From assembly GCF_025860405.1 (NCBI RefSeq), contig NZ_CP063785.1, positions 62,001 to 126,000 on the forward strand: a stretch of DNA of 64,000 bases, in the 5' to 3' direction. Source of the DNA: Tolypothrix sp. PCC 7712. Its GTDB lineage: Bacteria; Cyanobacteriota; Cyanobacteriia; Cyanobacteriales; Nostocaceae. The translations under genes were made by a program, and so were the position numbers. How positions within the stretch are numbered: the stretch's first letter is position 1; each line of letters opens with the position of its first letter. Positions 35,657 through 44,307 of this stretch are shown here, piece after piece. The notes beneath the pieces are model-generated. The model ran no database searches. It saw only the letters and a list, made by a program, of their open reading frames with translations, and was not told the DNA's origin.

Positions 35657-36609
35657 CTTGATACCCCTAATAAACCACTCCAAGATTTAACAGCACGTTC
35701 AAATAAATCTGTTACTGTACCATCTCGCCAAGTAAGTTGCACACCAAAACCTAAATCCATTGATGTTGCTGCTACTGGTGTATCTTGTCTATCTTCTGTA
35801 CTATTTTCTTTTAGAAAACCATAGGTTCTTGCTTCATGGATTTCTAAAAATTCTCCCGCACCTAAGAGATAAGTATGGTTCCATTGTTTTTGACTACCAA
35901 TAGCCTGAATTTGGCGTTTATCTTCCGATAAAACACAACCAGGATATTGCACAGTTGCTTGATTCAATTTCACCTGTACAGTACCCAAACCGCGAGATTT
36001 CGCAAACCCTAAACCAAACCAACCGTCATCTAAATCGCGCAAGACTAAACCAATTAAACCTAATTGGGAGAGAGTAAAGTTTTTAAGGTGAATTTTTGTT
36101 TTAAATTCCCCAGCCGTACAAACTTGATAATTAAAAGGCCCCACAGCTACTGAACCAAAAACCCTATCAATTGCGACACCATTCCGTTCTTCAATTTTCA
36201 GAGGCTGAGACTTATCTGGATAAGCATCTTCAATTCTCAATCTACTAGCAATGGAAGTATTACCAAATATTTGGTCAGTAAAACTAGATAATTTGTAAAT
36301 ATCTGGTGCTGATTTATTCTCCAGATAATTGTACTTATCGCTTAACGGATCGTTAGCCCAAGGTAATTTTTTAGAGTTAGGTTTATCTTCGCCTACAGTC
36401 CTAACAATTCTTTCAGCATGGGCGCGAATTGCACCTTTTAAACTACTTCCAGGTAAATATATAGAACGCCCACCAGCATGATATGTTTCCACAAATTCCA
36501 TATCCGGCTTAGTCGGATCGGCTCCTTCCTTACCCGATTTAATCAACATCGGCCCGTCAGGAATTAGGGTTAAATCAATAGTACAATGGTTAACAAATCT
36601 TTTGTGCAT
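35653..36609 (-). CDS. Type III-D Cas7-like RAMP protein (Csm3/Csx7 type)
   Basis: A 318-residue RAMP protein. The RNA-binding helix is GSSLKGAIRAHAERIVR, the aspartate-bearing loop before it is GADPTKPDMEFVE (a candidate target-RNA-cleaving site), and the glycine-rich loop is FGLGFAKSRGLGTVQV. DQIFGNTSIASRLRIEDAY and RNGVAIDRVFGSVAVG are typical of the Csm3/Csx7 group. It would be one backbone subunit of the III-D complex. It follows the PD-(D/E)xK-like gene after 30 bases, and its stop overlaps the Csx19-like start by four bases. Confidence 0.85.
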   Translation of the reverse strand: MHKRFVNHCTIDLTLIPDGPMLIKSGKEGADPTKPDMEFVETYHAGGRSIYLPGSSLKGAIRAHAERIVRTVGEDKPNSKKLPWANDPLSDKYNYLENKSAPDIYKLSSFTDQIFGNTSIASRLRIEDAYPDKSQPLKIEERNGVAIDRVFGSVAVGPFNYQVCTAGEFKTKIHLKNFTLSQLGLIGLVLRDLDDGWFGLGFAKSRGLGTVQVKLNQATVQYPGCVLSEDKRQIQAIGSQKQWNHTYLLGAGEFLEIHEARTYGFLKENSTEDRQDTPVAATSMDLGFGVQLTWRDGTVTDLFERAVKSWSGLLGVSR

Positions 36610-36639
36610 AGGTATATTTAGTTGAAAAAATATTGCAAA

Positions 36640-37260
36640 TTAAGCCGCTACTAAATTATTTAACTGTATTTCACATTGTTGAAATACAAAATTAACAGTA
36701 GCAAAAAGTTTATCTAGCTCTTGAATAGTATAGAAGGTGCTATTCCTGGTAAAAATTTCTCCTTCCAGCTTACCAAATTGCCAGCGGTCGCCATTAGAAA
36801 CGATACCAAAAATCACTATTTGATATTCTCCATTCAGTCTTTGGGCTGCAATCATTTCTGCTAAACATTGCGCCCAACCAGTTTCAAAGTTATCTTGCTT
36901 GGCTTCTACTAAAATGAAATATGGCTTATCAAAAACAACTTTACCCAATGGGGAACGTTTAGCCAAAATATATTCAGGAAATCCAGATAATTTTTCGTCA
37001 TAATTCAAGGATTGATGACTCCATAAAATAAACTTACTGCGGTAAGTCTTCCAAACTTCTTTGAGTATGGGATAAATCAGATTTTCACAGATAGCAAACT
37101 CTGAATTATCAACAACAGCATCCCGCATCATCAGTTCTAAATCTTCACGGAAATAGTCAGGAATAGTAAAAGCAAGTTCACTGACAAAATTAGCTTCGGT
37201 ATAAGTGATTTGAAATGCTTTGAGAACTTCCCCAATAGTTTTGAAACTGCTGAAAGCCAT
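36640..37260 (-). CDS. PD-(D/E)xK-like putative nuclease inside the type III-D operon
   Basis: A 206-residue protein that matches none of the standard Cas families I know. A PD-(D/E)xK active site can be read in order: a helix with Glu (AICENLIYPILKEVWK), then SGFPEYILAKR (the P-E position), then FILVEAKQDNFETGWAQ (the E-x-K strand and following helix). It ends with IVIFGIVSNGDRWQFGKL. This pattern also occurs in stand-alone cyanobacterial proteins of unknown role. Here it lies two bases after csx7 and 30 bases before the next Cas7-like gene, so it is co-expressed with the complex. It lacks a CARF or other visible sensor domain, so if active it would need control by a partner. Alternatives are an inactive structural protein or a passenger gene. 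Confidence 0.65.
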   Translation of the reverse strand: MAFSSFKTIGEVLKAFQITYTEANFVSELAFTIPDYFREDLELMMRDAVVDNSEFAICENLIYPILKEVWKTYRSKFILWSHQSLNYDEKLSGFPEYILAKRSPLGKVVFDKPYFILVEAKQDNFETGWAQCLAEMIAAQRLNGEYQIVIFGIVSNGDRWQFGKLEGEIFTRNSTFYTIQELDKLFATVNFVFQQCEIQLNNLVAA

Positions 37261-37262
37261 AT

Positions 37263-38126
37263 TTACCCTCCTGAAGGAATTGATTGGGTGGAATTTTCAG
37301 CTAACTTGTCACTCAAATGATTTATCAAATCCTGTGTCCAAGTATTTTTAAACGGCTTCCCATCTTCATAGATTGATGTATCACTAGTATCTTCATTTAC
37401 CAATGTTTGCAAATATTTCAACAACTTTTCTGGGTTGTTGTCAACATCAATCCATGTCATTTTGTCAATATCTAGTTTAACCACACCCAAGCCACGCGAT
37501 CGCCCTCCACCCAGAGGTATTTGTTCTGTCTCAAACTGATGTAACCCAATCATCAACAGTCCCAGTTCATAATCCTCAGCGTTTTCTACCACCGCTTTAA
37601 ACTCAAACTGCGTTCCTGCTGGTACAACTTGAAAATCGTAGAGTTTCCCATCTGCTGCGGTTTCGGTGTCTCTATCAATAGCTACCCCATCTCTTTCTTG
37701 GTATTGTCCAAACCAAGTATCAGGGACTACAGTTAAATCTCTGACTTGGAATTTGCTAGCAATCCAGGGTGAACCAAATACCAGAGAAGTTAAATCTGTT
37801 TGCGCGATCAGTTCTTGAGTGAAAGCCTCATCGTTATAATAATCCTCTTTTAATTGTTTTATTGCCTGGGAAGTAATTGACCATTCGGCTTCTATAGCGG
37901 GATTTGCGGCTAAATTAGGATTGATACCTCTGAGAAAACTTTCGAGACGCGATCGCATTGCACCCTTAAAGCTAGAACCTGGTATTAATGGATTACCCAA
38001 GCTATCTTTAATTACAGGTAAATCTGAACCTATGGGTTCACTCGAACGACCTGCGCTAATGCGTAGTGCTGTAATTGTTGTGAGTTTACCTGTAATTTCT
38101 AAGCGATTTTTGAATGTGTCAAACAT
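37263..38126 (-). CDS. csx7: Csx7-type RAMP protein (Cas7)
   Basis: A 287-residue Cas7-like subunit resembling the SSO1426/Csx7 family. Key segments are LTTITALRISAGRSSEPIG, the aspartate in GSDLPVIKD (target-RNA-cleavage position), PGSSFKGAMRSRLESFLRG (RNA-binding helix), LVFGSPWIASKFQVRDL, ERDGVAIDRDTETAADG, and the glycine-rich loop PLGGGRSRGLGVVKL. The order and spacing are those of an intact single RAMP domain. It begins six bases after the CARF-RelE gene and ends two bases before the nuclease-like gene. Confidence 0.85.
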   Translation of the reverse strand: MFDTFKNRLEITGKLTTITALRISAGRSSEPIGSDLPVIKDSLGNPLIPGSSFKGAMRSRLESFLRGINPNLAANPAIEAEWSITSQAIKQLKEDYYNDEAFTQELIAQTDLTSLVFGSPWIASKFQVRDLTVVPDTWFGQYQERDGVAIDRDTETAADGKLYDFQVVPAGTQFEFKAVVENAEDYELGLLMIGLHQFETEQIPLGGGRSRGLGVVKLDIDKMTWIDVDNNPEKLLKYLQTLVNEDTSDTSIYEDGKPFKNTWTQDLINHLSDKLAENSTQSIPSGG

Positions 38127-38132
38127 AATAAT

Positions 38133-39269
38133 TTATCTGCTTTTAATTCCTTCACTTCGTTCAACATGAGCATGAGTACCGTAATATCGCAATGACAAAT
38201 TACTCCCTACGATTTTGCAACTAACTCGGAGGCTGAGAGTAACGCGAAAATGGTCAATGACGGTATTTGTGTAAGTTTCTAGTTGTACACCACCATCACC
38301 TTTAAGCGGAGCTATATCACCATTATATTTAACAAGAAGATATGATACTTTAGCGATAGTTTCCTGCAATTTCAATCTTTCTTTTTTATCTGTTATCTTC
38401 TTGTAGTCTTTTTCAAAAGAAGTCTCATACTTTATTTTGGGGAAAATTAACAAATCTTCAGATAGAAAATCTTCTTTACTACGATTCCAAATTAATCTAC
38501 CCCAGCTAGTTAATATTACTTTCTCATCAACTGCAAATATCAGAGTTTCTGGGATTCCCTGAAGTTCAGATATATTAATCCATGCTCCTTCTGCCATTAG
38601 TGCAAATTGAATAGGTTTAATCACTGAAATATCAATTTTGATAGGCAAACGAGGAATAGTAATAATTTCATTACTCCCTTCAAATATGTAAATAATACTA
38701 TCGGAATAAAACATGCCAATAGTATTAACAAATCCTTGTATAGCCTTGAAACCACCTACTAAATTAAAGCAAATTTCATAGCCACTTTCTTTATAACCAG
38801 TAATTGTTTCTTCAAACCAATTTAAAAGTTCGTCAATTCCTTGTGTAAATGCCTCATCACTAGCGGTTGTAAAACCTGCTGGTGTGGTTATAGAAATATT
38901 TATTCCTTGTTTAATTAGAAATAGTTGTAAGATTTCTGAGGTCATTTTACTTTGATAAGTATCGCTAGAAATCAAAAAATGTACATCTTGCTTTCCTTGG
39001 TTTATTTGTTCTTGATACAATCCATAAATGCCGTTTAGCTCTGCACTAGCTTCTCTAATATTTAATATATTACCATCATATAATTTCTCCTCTGCTCTAT
39101 TTTTTAGTTCTACAATAATATCAATAACATCCGGCTCATATTTTTGAATTTTATCCTCAGTCCAGTTAGCAGTCTTATCAATCATTACCTGCCAATTTTT
39201 TGGGTCTTTCAGGCGAATCTGGTTAGACAGTAAACTTGTGCCAACAGTTGATACAACGAAGCGGTGCAT
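38133..39269 (-). CDS. CARF-RelE fusion, cyclic-oligoadenylate-responsive toxin
   Basis: A 378-residue effector. Residues 1 to about 200 are a CARF domain of the APE2256-like group, starting with VVSTVGTSLLSNQ (7-19), with a later conserved FNLVGGFKAIQGF loop that would contact the ligand. Residues 210-283 look like a linker or winged-helix segment. Residues about 284-378 resemble a RelE/ParE mRNA interferase: FEKDYKKITDKKERLK, LKGDGGVQLETY, then FRVTLSLRVSCKIVGSNLSL and RYYGTHAHVER. CARF-RelE proteins, including the characterised Cami1, cut ribosome-bound mRNA when cyclic oligoadenylate binds. Cas10 in this operon keeps GGDD, and Csx3 could switch the signal off. The exact ligand size is not known from sequence. 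Confidence 0.8.
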   Translation of the reverse strand: MHRFVVSTVGTSLLSNQIRLKDPKNWQVMIDKTANWTEDKIQKYEPDVIDIIVELKNRAEEKLYDGNILNIREASAELNGIYGLYQEQINQGKQDVHFLISSDTYQSKMTSEILQLFLIKQGINISITTPAGFTTASDEAFTQGIDELLNWFEETITGYKESGYEICFNLVGGFKAIQGFVNTIGMFYSDSIIYIFEGSNEIITIPRLPIKIDISVIKPIQFALMAEGAWINISELQGIPETLIFAVDEKVILTSWGRLIWNRSKEDFLSEDLLIFPKIKYETSFEKDYKKITDKKERLKLQETIAKVSYLLVKYNGDIAPLKGDGGVQLETYTNTVIDHFRVTLSLRVSCKIVGSNLSLRYYGTHAHVERSEGIKSR

Positions 39270-39301
39270 ATTTAAACACTCCTAGTAAATTTATAGATGT
39301 C

Positions 39302-39808
39302 TTATTTCTTTAACTTCATTTCACCGACTGAAGCTGTATGTTCCCTGGCTAAATATCCTAAGAAAAGTTGTACCAGTTTCAGATGAATATTTTTGCGTAA
39401 TTGAGTTTGGTTATTAATGTCATTTAAATAGGGTTCTAGATTATGACTCTTAGGAACACTTTTTCTTAATTTTGTTACTATTAATTGTGCATCTTTATCT
39501 AATTCATCCAGTACATTTACTAGAGCCTTAGCAAATATATCTTTACCTTTTTGTGTTTTCCAAATTGGGCTTGAACCACTTCTCCCTACCTGATAACGAA
39601 TGTAATTTTTAATAATTTCAATTGAAGAGCTTGCATCAACAGCAACAGCTAATACATTTCTAAAAGGAGATTTTTCATCTTTATTGGCTATGGCAAAATT
39701 TTCTGATAAATCTTTCAGTTTTAGGATGATTTCATCCATTTGGTTACTAATACCTTTTTCAACTCTCAAAGCCAGTTGTTCTTGTAAAAAATTATCTAGT
39801 TCTGCCAT
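39302..39808 (-). CDS. Type III small subunit (Cas11-like)
   Basis: A 168-residue protein predicted to be all helical. The segment IEIIKNYIRYQVGRSGSS is similar to the RNA/DNA-contacting helix of type III small subunits (Csm2/Cmr5), and KLVQLFLGYLAREHTA is a conserved C-terminal helix. In the complex it would line the inner face of the Cas7 filament. It is encoded two bases after csx10 and 32 bases before CARF-RelE. The assignment rests on position, size and helix pattern; no other small-subunit candidate exists except the N-terminal half of the 214-residue protein. Confidence 0.65.
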   Translation of the reverse strand: MAELDNFLQEQLALRVEKGISNQMDEIILKLKDLSENFAIANKDEKSPFRNVLAVAVDASSSIEIIKNYIRYQVGRSGSSPIWKTQKGKDIFAKALVNVLDELDKDAQLIVTKLRKSVPKSHNLEPYLNDINNQTQLRKNIHLKLVQLFLGYLAREHTASVGEMKLKK

Positions 39809-39810
39809 GA

Positions 39811-41064
39811 CTAAACAGCCTCCTCTCTTAATATGAAATGAAATTCATTGCAAATTTGCACTTGTCCGAAGCCTTCACAAGTGCGATCACCTACTCCATA
39901 AATCTCTAAATCTTCCCAAGCCTGTAACCAAAGATTCTGATTTTCTGTACTAAATAAATATACACTTCCCTTATTCGTCACTAACTCAACATCTTTCATT
40001 AAACCCCAAGCAGAATTCCAACCAGAACGGTAGTCATAGCTACTGTAAGCAGCGTGAATATCCAGAGATGAATCATTCACACCAGTATATTGCTGTAGCA
40101 TTTCTCGAGAAATTACCGTTGTGCGTTGCCAGTTTTCAGTTAAAATTGCATCTGCTTGTAAATCCAAGGTGAAATAAGTACGATTTTCTGCTAATTCCTC
40201 TAAAGGATTACCAAATATATCGCCCCATTTACTCCAACGTTGGCGTAATTTTTGATTAAAATCATATATTCGTTTAATTACTTTTAATTTAATATCACTA
40301 GGTGCTTTTGCTGTAATTTTTACCTTACCTAATCCTCGTGAACCTGCGCCACCTAAACGTAAATCATGTTGATGATTTTGAATAAATTGTTGTAAAGCTA
40401 CAGCTAAATCATCCTTAACAAAAACTGCACCTGTGTATGTGACAGGTCGTTTTTTATTTTCTTGAGATTCATTTAAAACTGCAATACTGTATAAAACCCT
40501 TTCTTCAGAAGTAGCACGGCGGCGATTAATCCCTACTCTGGTTAATAGACGAGTATTTGCAGAAGAACTGTAGTAATCGTCATTATGTTCGCTATAAAAA
40601 CTGCTATAGTTATCAACTCTTTCTCCATAAGTTGACTTTTCTGTTGGGCAATTAGGATCGTATAGTTGTCCATATTTTTCGGCGCAAAATCTGTCGATTA
40701 AAATATCAAATGCACCATTTTTATTCTGCTCATCTGTTGTAAATCCTGATTTATTTTTGGAACTGACTACAGTAGCAGGTAATACTTTCACATCATCTTT
40801 CAAAACACAATCACTATCAATAGTTATTATTCCTGGGTAGGCGTTTTGAAAAATAGCTGGATTCTCACTCAAAAATAATTTATAAAAATCATCATTTTCA
40901 CTAATTGTGGATGAATTAGACTGTTTTAATATTTGACTAGCAACTGCACCGCGAATCACAGAACCAGGAATATATTTTTCTACCTCACTCACATTTCCAC
41001 CGGGTTTTTGTCTACCAATTGCTAAAGGAGACAGTGCTTTAATTTGTAGATTAATCTTTTTCAT
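39811..41064 (-). CDS. csx10: Csx10, the Cas5-like subunit of type III-D
   Basis: A 417-residue RAMP protein. The N-terminus LQIKALSPLAIGRQKPGGNV is followed by IPGSVIRGAVASQILKQ. The middle has RVGINRRRATSEERVLYSIAVL, a strong family signature, then LRLGGAGSRGLGKVKI, and the C-terminal IYGVGDRTCEGFGQVQIC. Csx10 defines subtype III-D and should bind the crRNA 5' tag together with Cas10. Its start overlaps the preceding cas7 gene by 14 bases, and the next gene begins two bases after its stop. Confidence 0.9.
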   Translation of the reverse strand: MKKINLQIKALSPLAIGRQKPGGNVSEVEKYIPGSVIRGAVASQILKQSNSSTISENDDFYKLFLSENPAIFQNAYPGIITIDSDCVLKDDVKVLPATVVSSKNKSGFTTDEQNKNGAFDILIDRFCAEKYGQLYDPNCPTEKSTYGERVDNYSSFYSEHNDDYYSSSANTRLLTRVGINRRRATSEERVLYSIAVLNESQENKKRPVTYTGAVFVKDDLAVALQQFIQNHQHDLRLGGAGSRGLGKVKITAKAPSDIKLKVIKRIYDFNQKLRQRWSKWGDIFGNPLEELAENRTYFTLDLQADAILTENWQRTTVISREMLQQYTGVNDSSLDIHAAYSSYDYRSGWNSAWGLMKDVELVTNKGSVYLFSTENQNLWLQAWEDLEIYGVGDRTCEGFGQVQICNEFHFILREEAV

Positions 41065-41779
41065 CGTTTTTAAATCCTTTAGCTAGAAACTCCCATGTTG
41101 TTTCTTCTATAGATAAATTAGGTAATTCCCAAGATAGCCAACCTAACCCGGCTGATTTACTACCTCCTAAAGCATTAATATGACGCAATCCCACTAAAAT
41201 TAATGGTGCTGCATAAATTGGTGCGTTAGATAAATAAATATTCCCTGTAAATCTTAATTGCACATTCGCTGGTGATGTTTCTAAAAAGAAAAGTTTGTCT
41301 TCTTCAGCAGTCCGCCGCCGACGGTTAATTGTAACTCCAGGACGTATGACTTCTGGTAAGTTATCTGGTTCTTCTTCACAAATTAAGTCATCTACAATTA
41401 TCCGAGAAGGTAAAACAGGATTACCGAAGATTTGACAAATTAAACAATGATGATGTTTCTCTGCTGCTGATGTTGATATTTTATATTCTATTCTGGAAAA
41501 ATTTTCTGTTAAACCTGCTCTTTGTGGACACATAGTTTGTGGGTTAGGAGAATAGCAAATAGTCCACTTTAAACCTCTAGCAATTTTCTCGCATTCATGA
41601 CGTAAACGTCCTTTCAGTTGGGAACCAGGAATTAGTAAGTTATCTTCAGCGTTACGGACTATTGGTTTATCTGCAAGCGAACCAGAAGCACCTCCAGCAC
41701 CAATACATAACGCTGTATCAATGACTGCTGTAATCGGGTAAGTTTGCAGTGAATTAGATAATTTTTGGAGTTCAATCAT
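41051..41779 (-). CDS. Csm3-like Cas7 subunit of type III-D
   Basis: A 242-residue single-domain RAMP protein. TAVIDTALCIGAGGASG is the first strand and loop, SLADKPIVRNAEDN carries the aspartate equivalent to the Csm3 target-RNA nuclease residue, PGSQLKGRLRHECEKIAR is the RNA-binding helix, and NALGGSKSAGLGWLSW the glycine-rich loop. Cysteines in WTICYSPNPQTMCPQRA and HHHCLICQIFG could hold a zinc ion, as in Csm3 relatives. The start overlaps the cas10 stop by four bases. VTINRRRRTAEEDKLF resembles the Csx10 motif. Confidence 0.88.
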   Translation of the reverse strand: MIELQKLSNSLQTYPITAVIDTALCIGAGGASGSLADKPIVRNAEDNLLIPGSQLKGRLRHECEKIARGLKWTICYSPNPQTMCPQRAGLTENFSRIEYKISTSAAEKHHHCLICQIFGNPVLPSRIIVDDLICEEEPDNLPEVIRPGVTINRRRRTAEEDKLFFLETSPANVQLRFTGNIYLSNAPIYAAPLILVGLRHINALGGSKSAGLGWLSWELPNLSIEETTWEFLAKGFKNDEKD

Positions 41780-44157
41780 GACTCAATCCCCGTAGATACA
41801 ATTTCTGATGTCTCGTTATCTGGTACTTCTACAAAATCGTAGACATCTACCATATCTCGCCAAATAGTTTCATAAAATGGATCTTCAGGATGTTTAGGGT
41901 CAAGTTTACCGTTATCATACATCCAAGGTGCTAAATTACCTTTATTTACTTTATCTTTGGGTAGACACCAAGCTTCTTCAAAGTCTCTCAGCAATGCTTC
42001 TTTACCTTGTTTCAATCTGACTCGAAAGTAGCGATAGTTCAGGATGGCTGTATGTTTACCTCGTTCTAGTAAACTACGAATTTGATAAATTTGAGATTTA
42101 GGAAATTTAGCTTTTTTCAAAGCTGAAATAGAGGTAATTAATCCTCCTAATTCATGCAGAGTGTATGGTGTGGCGTATAATTTGAGATTTTGTAGGCTCT
42201 TTTGAGTTAATGCTTCTTTACGAAATTCTTTCACATTGGATGAAATCATTGTCACTGATTTGAGACTTAAAAAATCGACTGTTCCGCCATGATATCCGGC
42301 TTTTTTAAGTTTTTTTGCGCGTTCTTTAGCTGATTTAAGTAATTGCTCTACTAAATCTCTGGCGTAGTATATGGGTGTGTTGACAGCCGTAATTAATACG
42401 CCGATTGATGTACTCAGTTCACAATCAGAACGGTTTGCGGTTGAGGGTTTATAACGTTGATATTTATGCGGTTCAAATGGTTTGGTGTGATTTAGGCGAT
42501 AATCCCCAATAATTTTTTTAAGTTCTCCATTTTTTGATTCATTCTCAATAGCTGGAATTTCCTTAAGCAGAATTTTTTCAAATTTTTCGCCTATCATTTG
42601 GGATATTTGTAATGCTTTATTAGCAGGAACAATCAATAAAATATCATCGCCACCAATCGTAATAATTTCAAAAGGATGGATAAATTGACCATTTGCTAAA
42701 TGTGATTCTTCATCATTAAATCTACGTAGTTGATGAGGATGTAAGTTTTCAGCTATTGCTTGGTAAACTGCGGATATTGTTGCTAAATCTACATCTCTAC
42801 TAAATTGTTGGTATTTTTCTGGTGTGAGGATTTTTTGAATATAACCACCCATATTATTACCATCAGCATAAATATAGGCAACATAACCATTACTAGCATT
42901 AGAAACTTCGGTGAGAGTTTCAGCAGTTTCTACTGAATATTCAGAAACACTACCGTAATATCTCATTTTTAAACTTGGATTCTCTTCTAGAAAGAGTTTA
43001 AATCTATTTACCCAACTTTCAATTACGCCTCTTTGCCAGGTTAACCCAGATTCTACATACCAAGAGGGATTATGACTGACACTATCTTTGGCTCTATCAC
43101 CTACTAAATATTTGCGTACAGATGCCTCTGAAAAATAGGTTTCTCTGGGGAGTTTGTCTACTCGCATCATAGCAGAACGGCGATCGCTACCATCACGCAT
43201 CAAATAAGGATGAGTTTCAAACATTGGTGGATAGCGACGACTAGGACGATTAGCAGTATCATTACCACTACGACGCTGATTAAACAAAATGTTTAATTTA
43301 GTTGTTAATTCATTAAAACTCTTACGTCTTTTGAATGCTTCAATTCTCTCGGATTCATTACTGGGATATCCAAAATAAGCTTGAACTAATTTCTGATTAA
43401 ATTGCTGATGATACCAATCTAACCATAATGTATCTTTTATTGACTCTCGTAATAAACCAAAGCGCAATTCTAACAATCTAAATGTCTCACTTACTGCACA
43501 GGAATTAGCTGTTAAAGTCTCTTCTGTGTAGCGCTTTTCAATCGCATTGGCTAAGTCATCGACATAAGCAGCAGGACAGAAAGCTAAGATATTACCACCT
43601 GTAGAATAGATAATTAACTCTGGAATCAGCGCTTCAGATAATTTCAAATTATCTGATTGGGAATCTCCCAGAAAATTATCATTTAACCATGTTCTAATTT
43701 GATTAAATTGTATGTTGTAACGATTTTTATCTTCTTCAACAATTTCTTGGGGATTTTTTTGATTAAAAAAAGCAGGTAAATCAATGATATTTATTCTATC
43801 TAGTAAGCCAGATGCACCACGGATTTCTTGAATTTTTGCTGATTCAAATACATATTGCTTAATTTTAGTTGCACCACCATAAACCAAACCAATGCGAGTA
43901 TTCTGATTCCACAACTCAGGATAATCATTCTTTAAGGTATCAAGATTTGGGGGAAAATATTTTTCATCTATACCTTGTAATTGTTCTACCTGTCTTAGCA
44001 AATCTTGCACATCATTTGGTAGCTCTTTCCCTATAATCAAAGCCTCGCGCATTTGTTGCGGTGTTAAATCGAATTTTGGTTCGCGCTGATCGCCCCAAGC
44101 CAAACACCAAGCAATAGCAGTTGTTATCGAATTAGTCTTGTGCATCTGTGTTGTCAT
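41776..44157 (-). CDS. cas10: Cas10 of type III-D, GGDD present, HD domain not evident
   Basis: The large subunit, 793 residues when started at the ATG at 44157, which has GGAG nine bases upstream; a longer frame with a TTG start reaches 44274. Asp432 in YADGNNMGG and the GGDD at 502-505 (TIGGDDILLIV) form the two-palm polymerase site that makes cyclic oligoadenylate from ATP. STSIGVLITAVNTPIYYARD is in the second palm. The N-terminal segment (about 1-110) has no His-Asp pair like the HD nuclease of type III-A/B Cas10, in line with III-D. TRIGLVYGGATKIKQYVFE and RGASGLLDRIN open the first palm. It is coupled to the next gene by a four-base overlap. Confidence 0.9.
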   Translation of the reverse strand: MTTQMHKTNSITTAIAWCLAWGDQREPKFDLTPQQMREALIIGKELPNDVQDLLRQVEQLQGIDEKYFPPNLDTLKNDYPELWNQNTRIGLVYGGATKIKQYVFESAKIQEIRGASGLLDRINIIDLPAFFNQKNPQEIVEEDKNRYNIQFNQIRTWLNDNFLGDSQSDNLKLSEALIPELIIYSTGGNILAFCPAAYVDDLANAIEKRYTEETLTANSCAVSETFRLLELRFGLLRESIKDTLWLDWYHQQFNQKLVQAYFGYPSNESERIEAFKRRKSFNELTTKLNILFNQRRSGNDTANRPSRRYPPMFETHPYLMRDGSDRRSAMMRVDKLPRETYFSEASVRKYLVGDRAKDSVSHNPSWYVESGLTWQRGVIESWVNRFKLFLEENPSLKMRYYGSVSEYSVETAETLTEVSNASNGYVAYIYADGNNMGGYIQKILTPEKYQQFSRDVDLATISAVYQAIAENLHPHQLRRFNDEESHLANGQFIHPFEIITIGGDDILLIVPANKALQISQMIGEKFEKILLKEIPAIENESKNGELKKIIGDYRLNHTKPFEPHKYQRYKPSTANRSDCELSTSIGVLITAVNTPIYYARDLVEQLLKSAKERAKKLKKAGYHGGTVDFLSLKSVTMISSNVKEFRKEALTQKSLQNLKLYATPYTLHELGGLITSISALKKAKFPKSQIYQIRSLLERGKHTAILNYRYFRVRLKQGKEALLRDFEEAWCLPKDKVNKGNLAPWMYDNGKLDPKHPEDPFYETIWRDMVDVYDFVEVPDNETSEIVSTGIES

Positions 44158-44307
44158 TTGTACATACTCCAAAAATTCCGCATCGTACCTTACAAAGGAA
44201 CTTAACCATATATCTGCTAAGTGAATTTGCTTAAATAAAATTACTTCCCCTGTATCATCACCCGCAATTCCCAAATTTATGCAACAGCAGAGAGTGAAAT
44301 TGGCTAC

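Noticed and set aside
44158..44274. N-terminal extension of Cas10 from a TTG
   Set aside because: The ATG at 44157 has a clear GGAG; the extension has no support, although it cannot be excluded.
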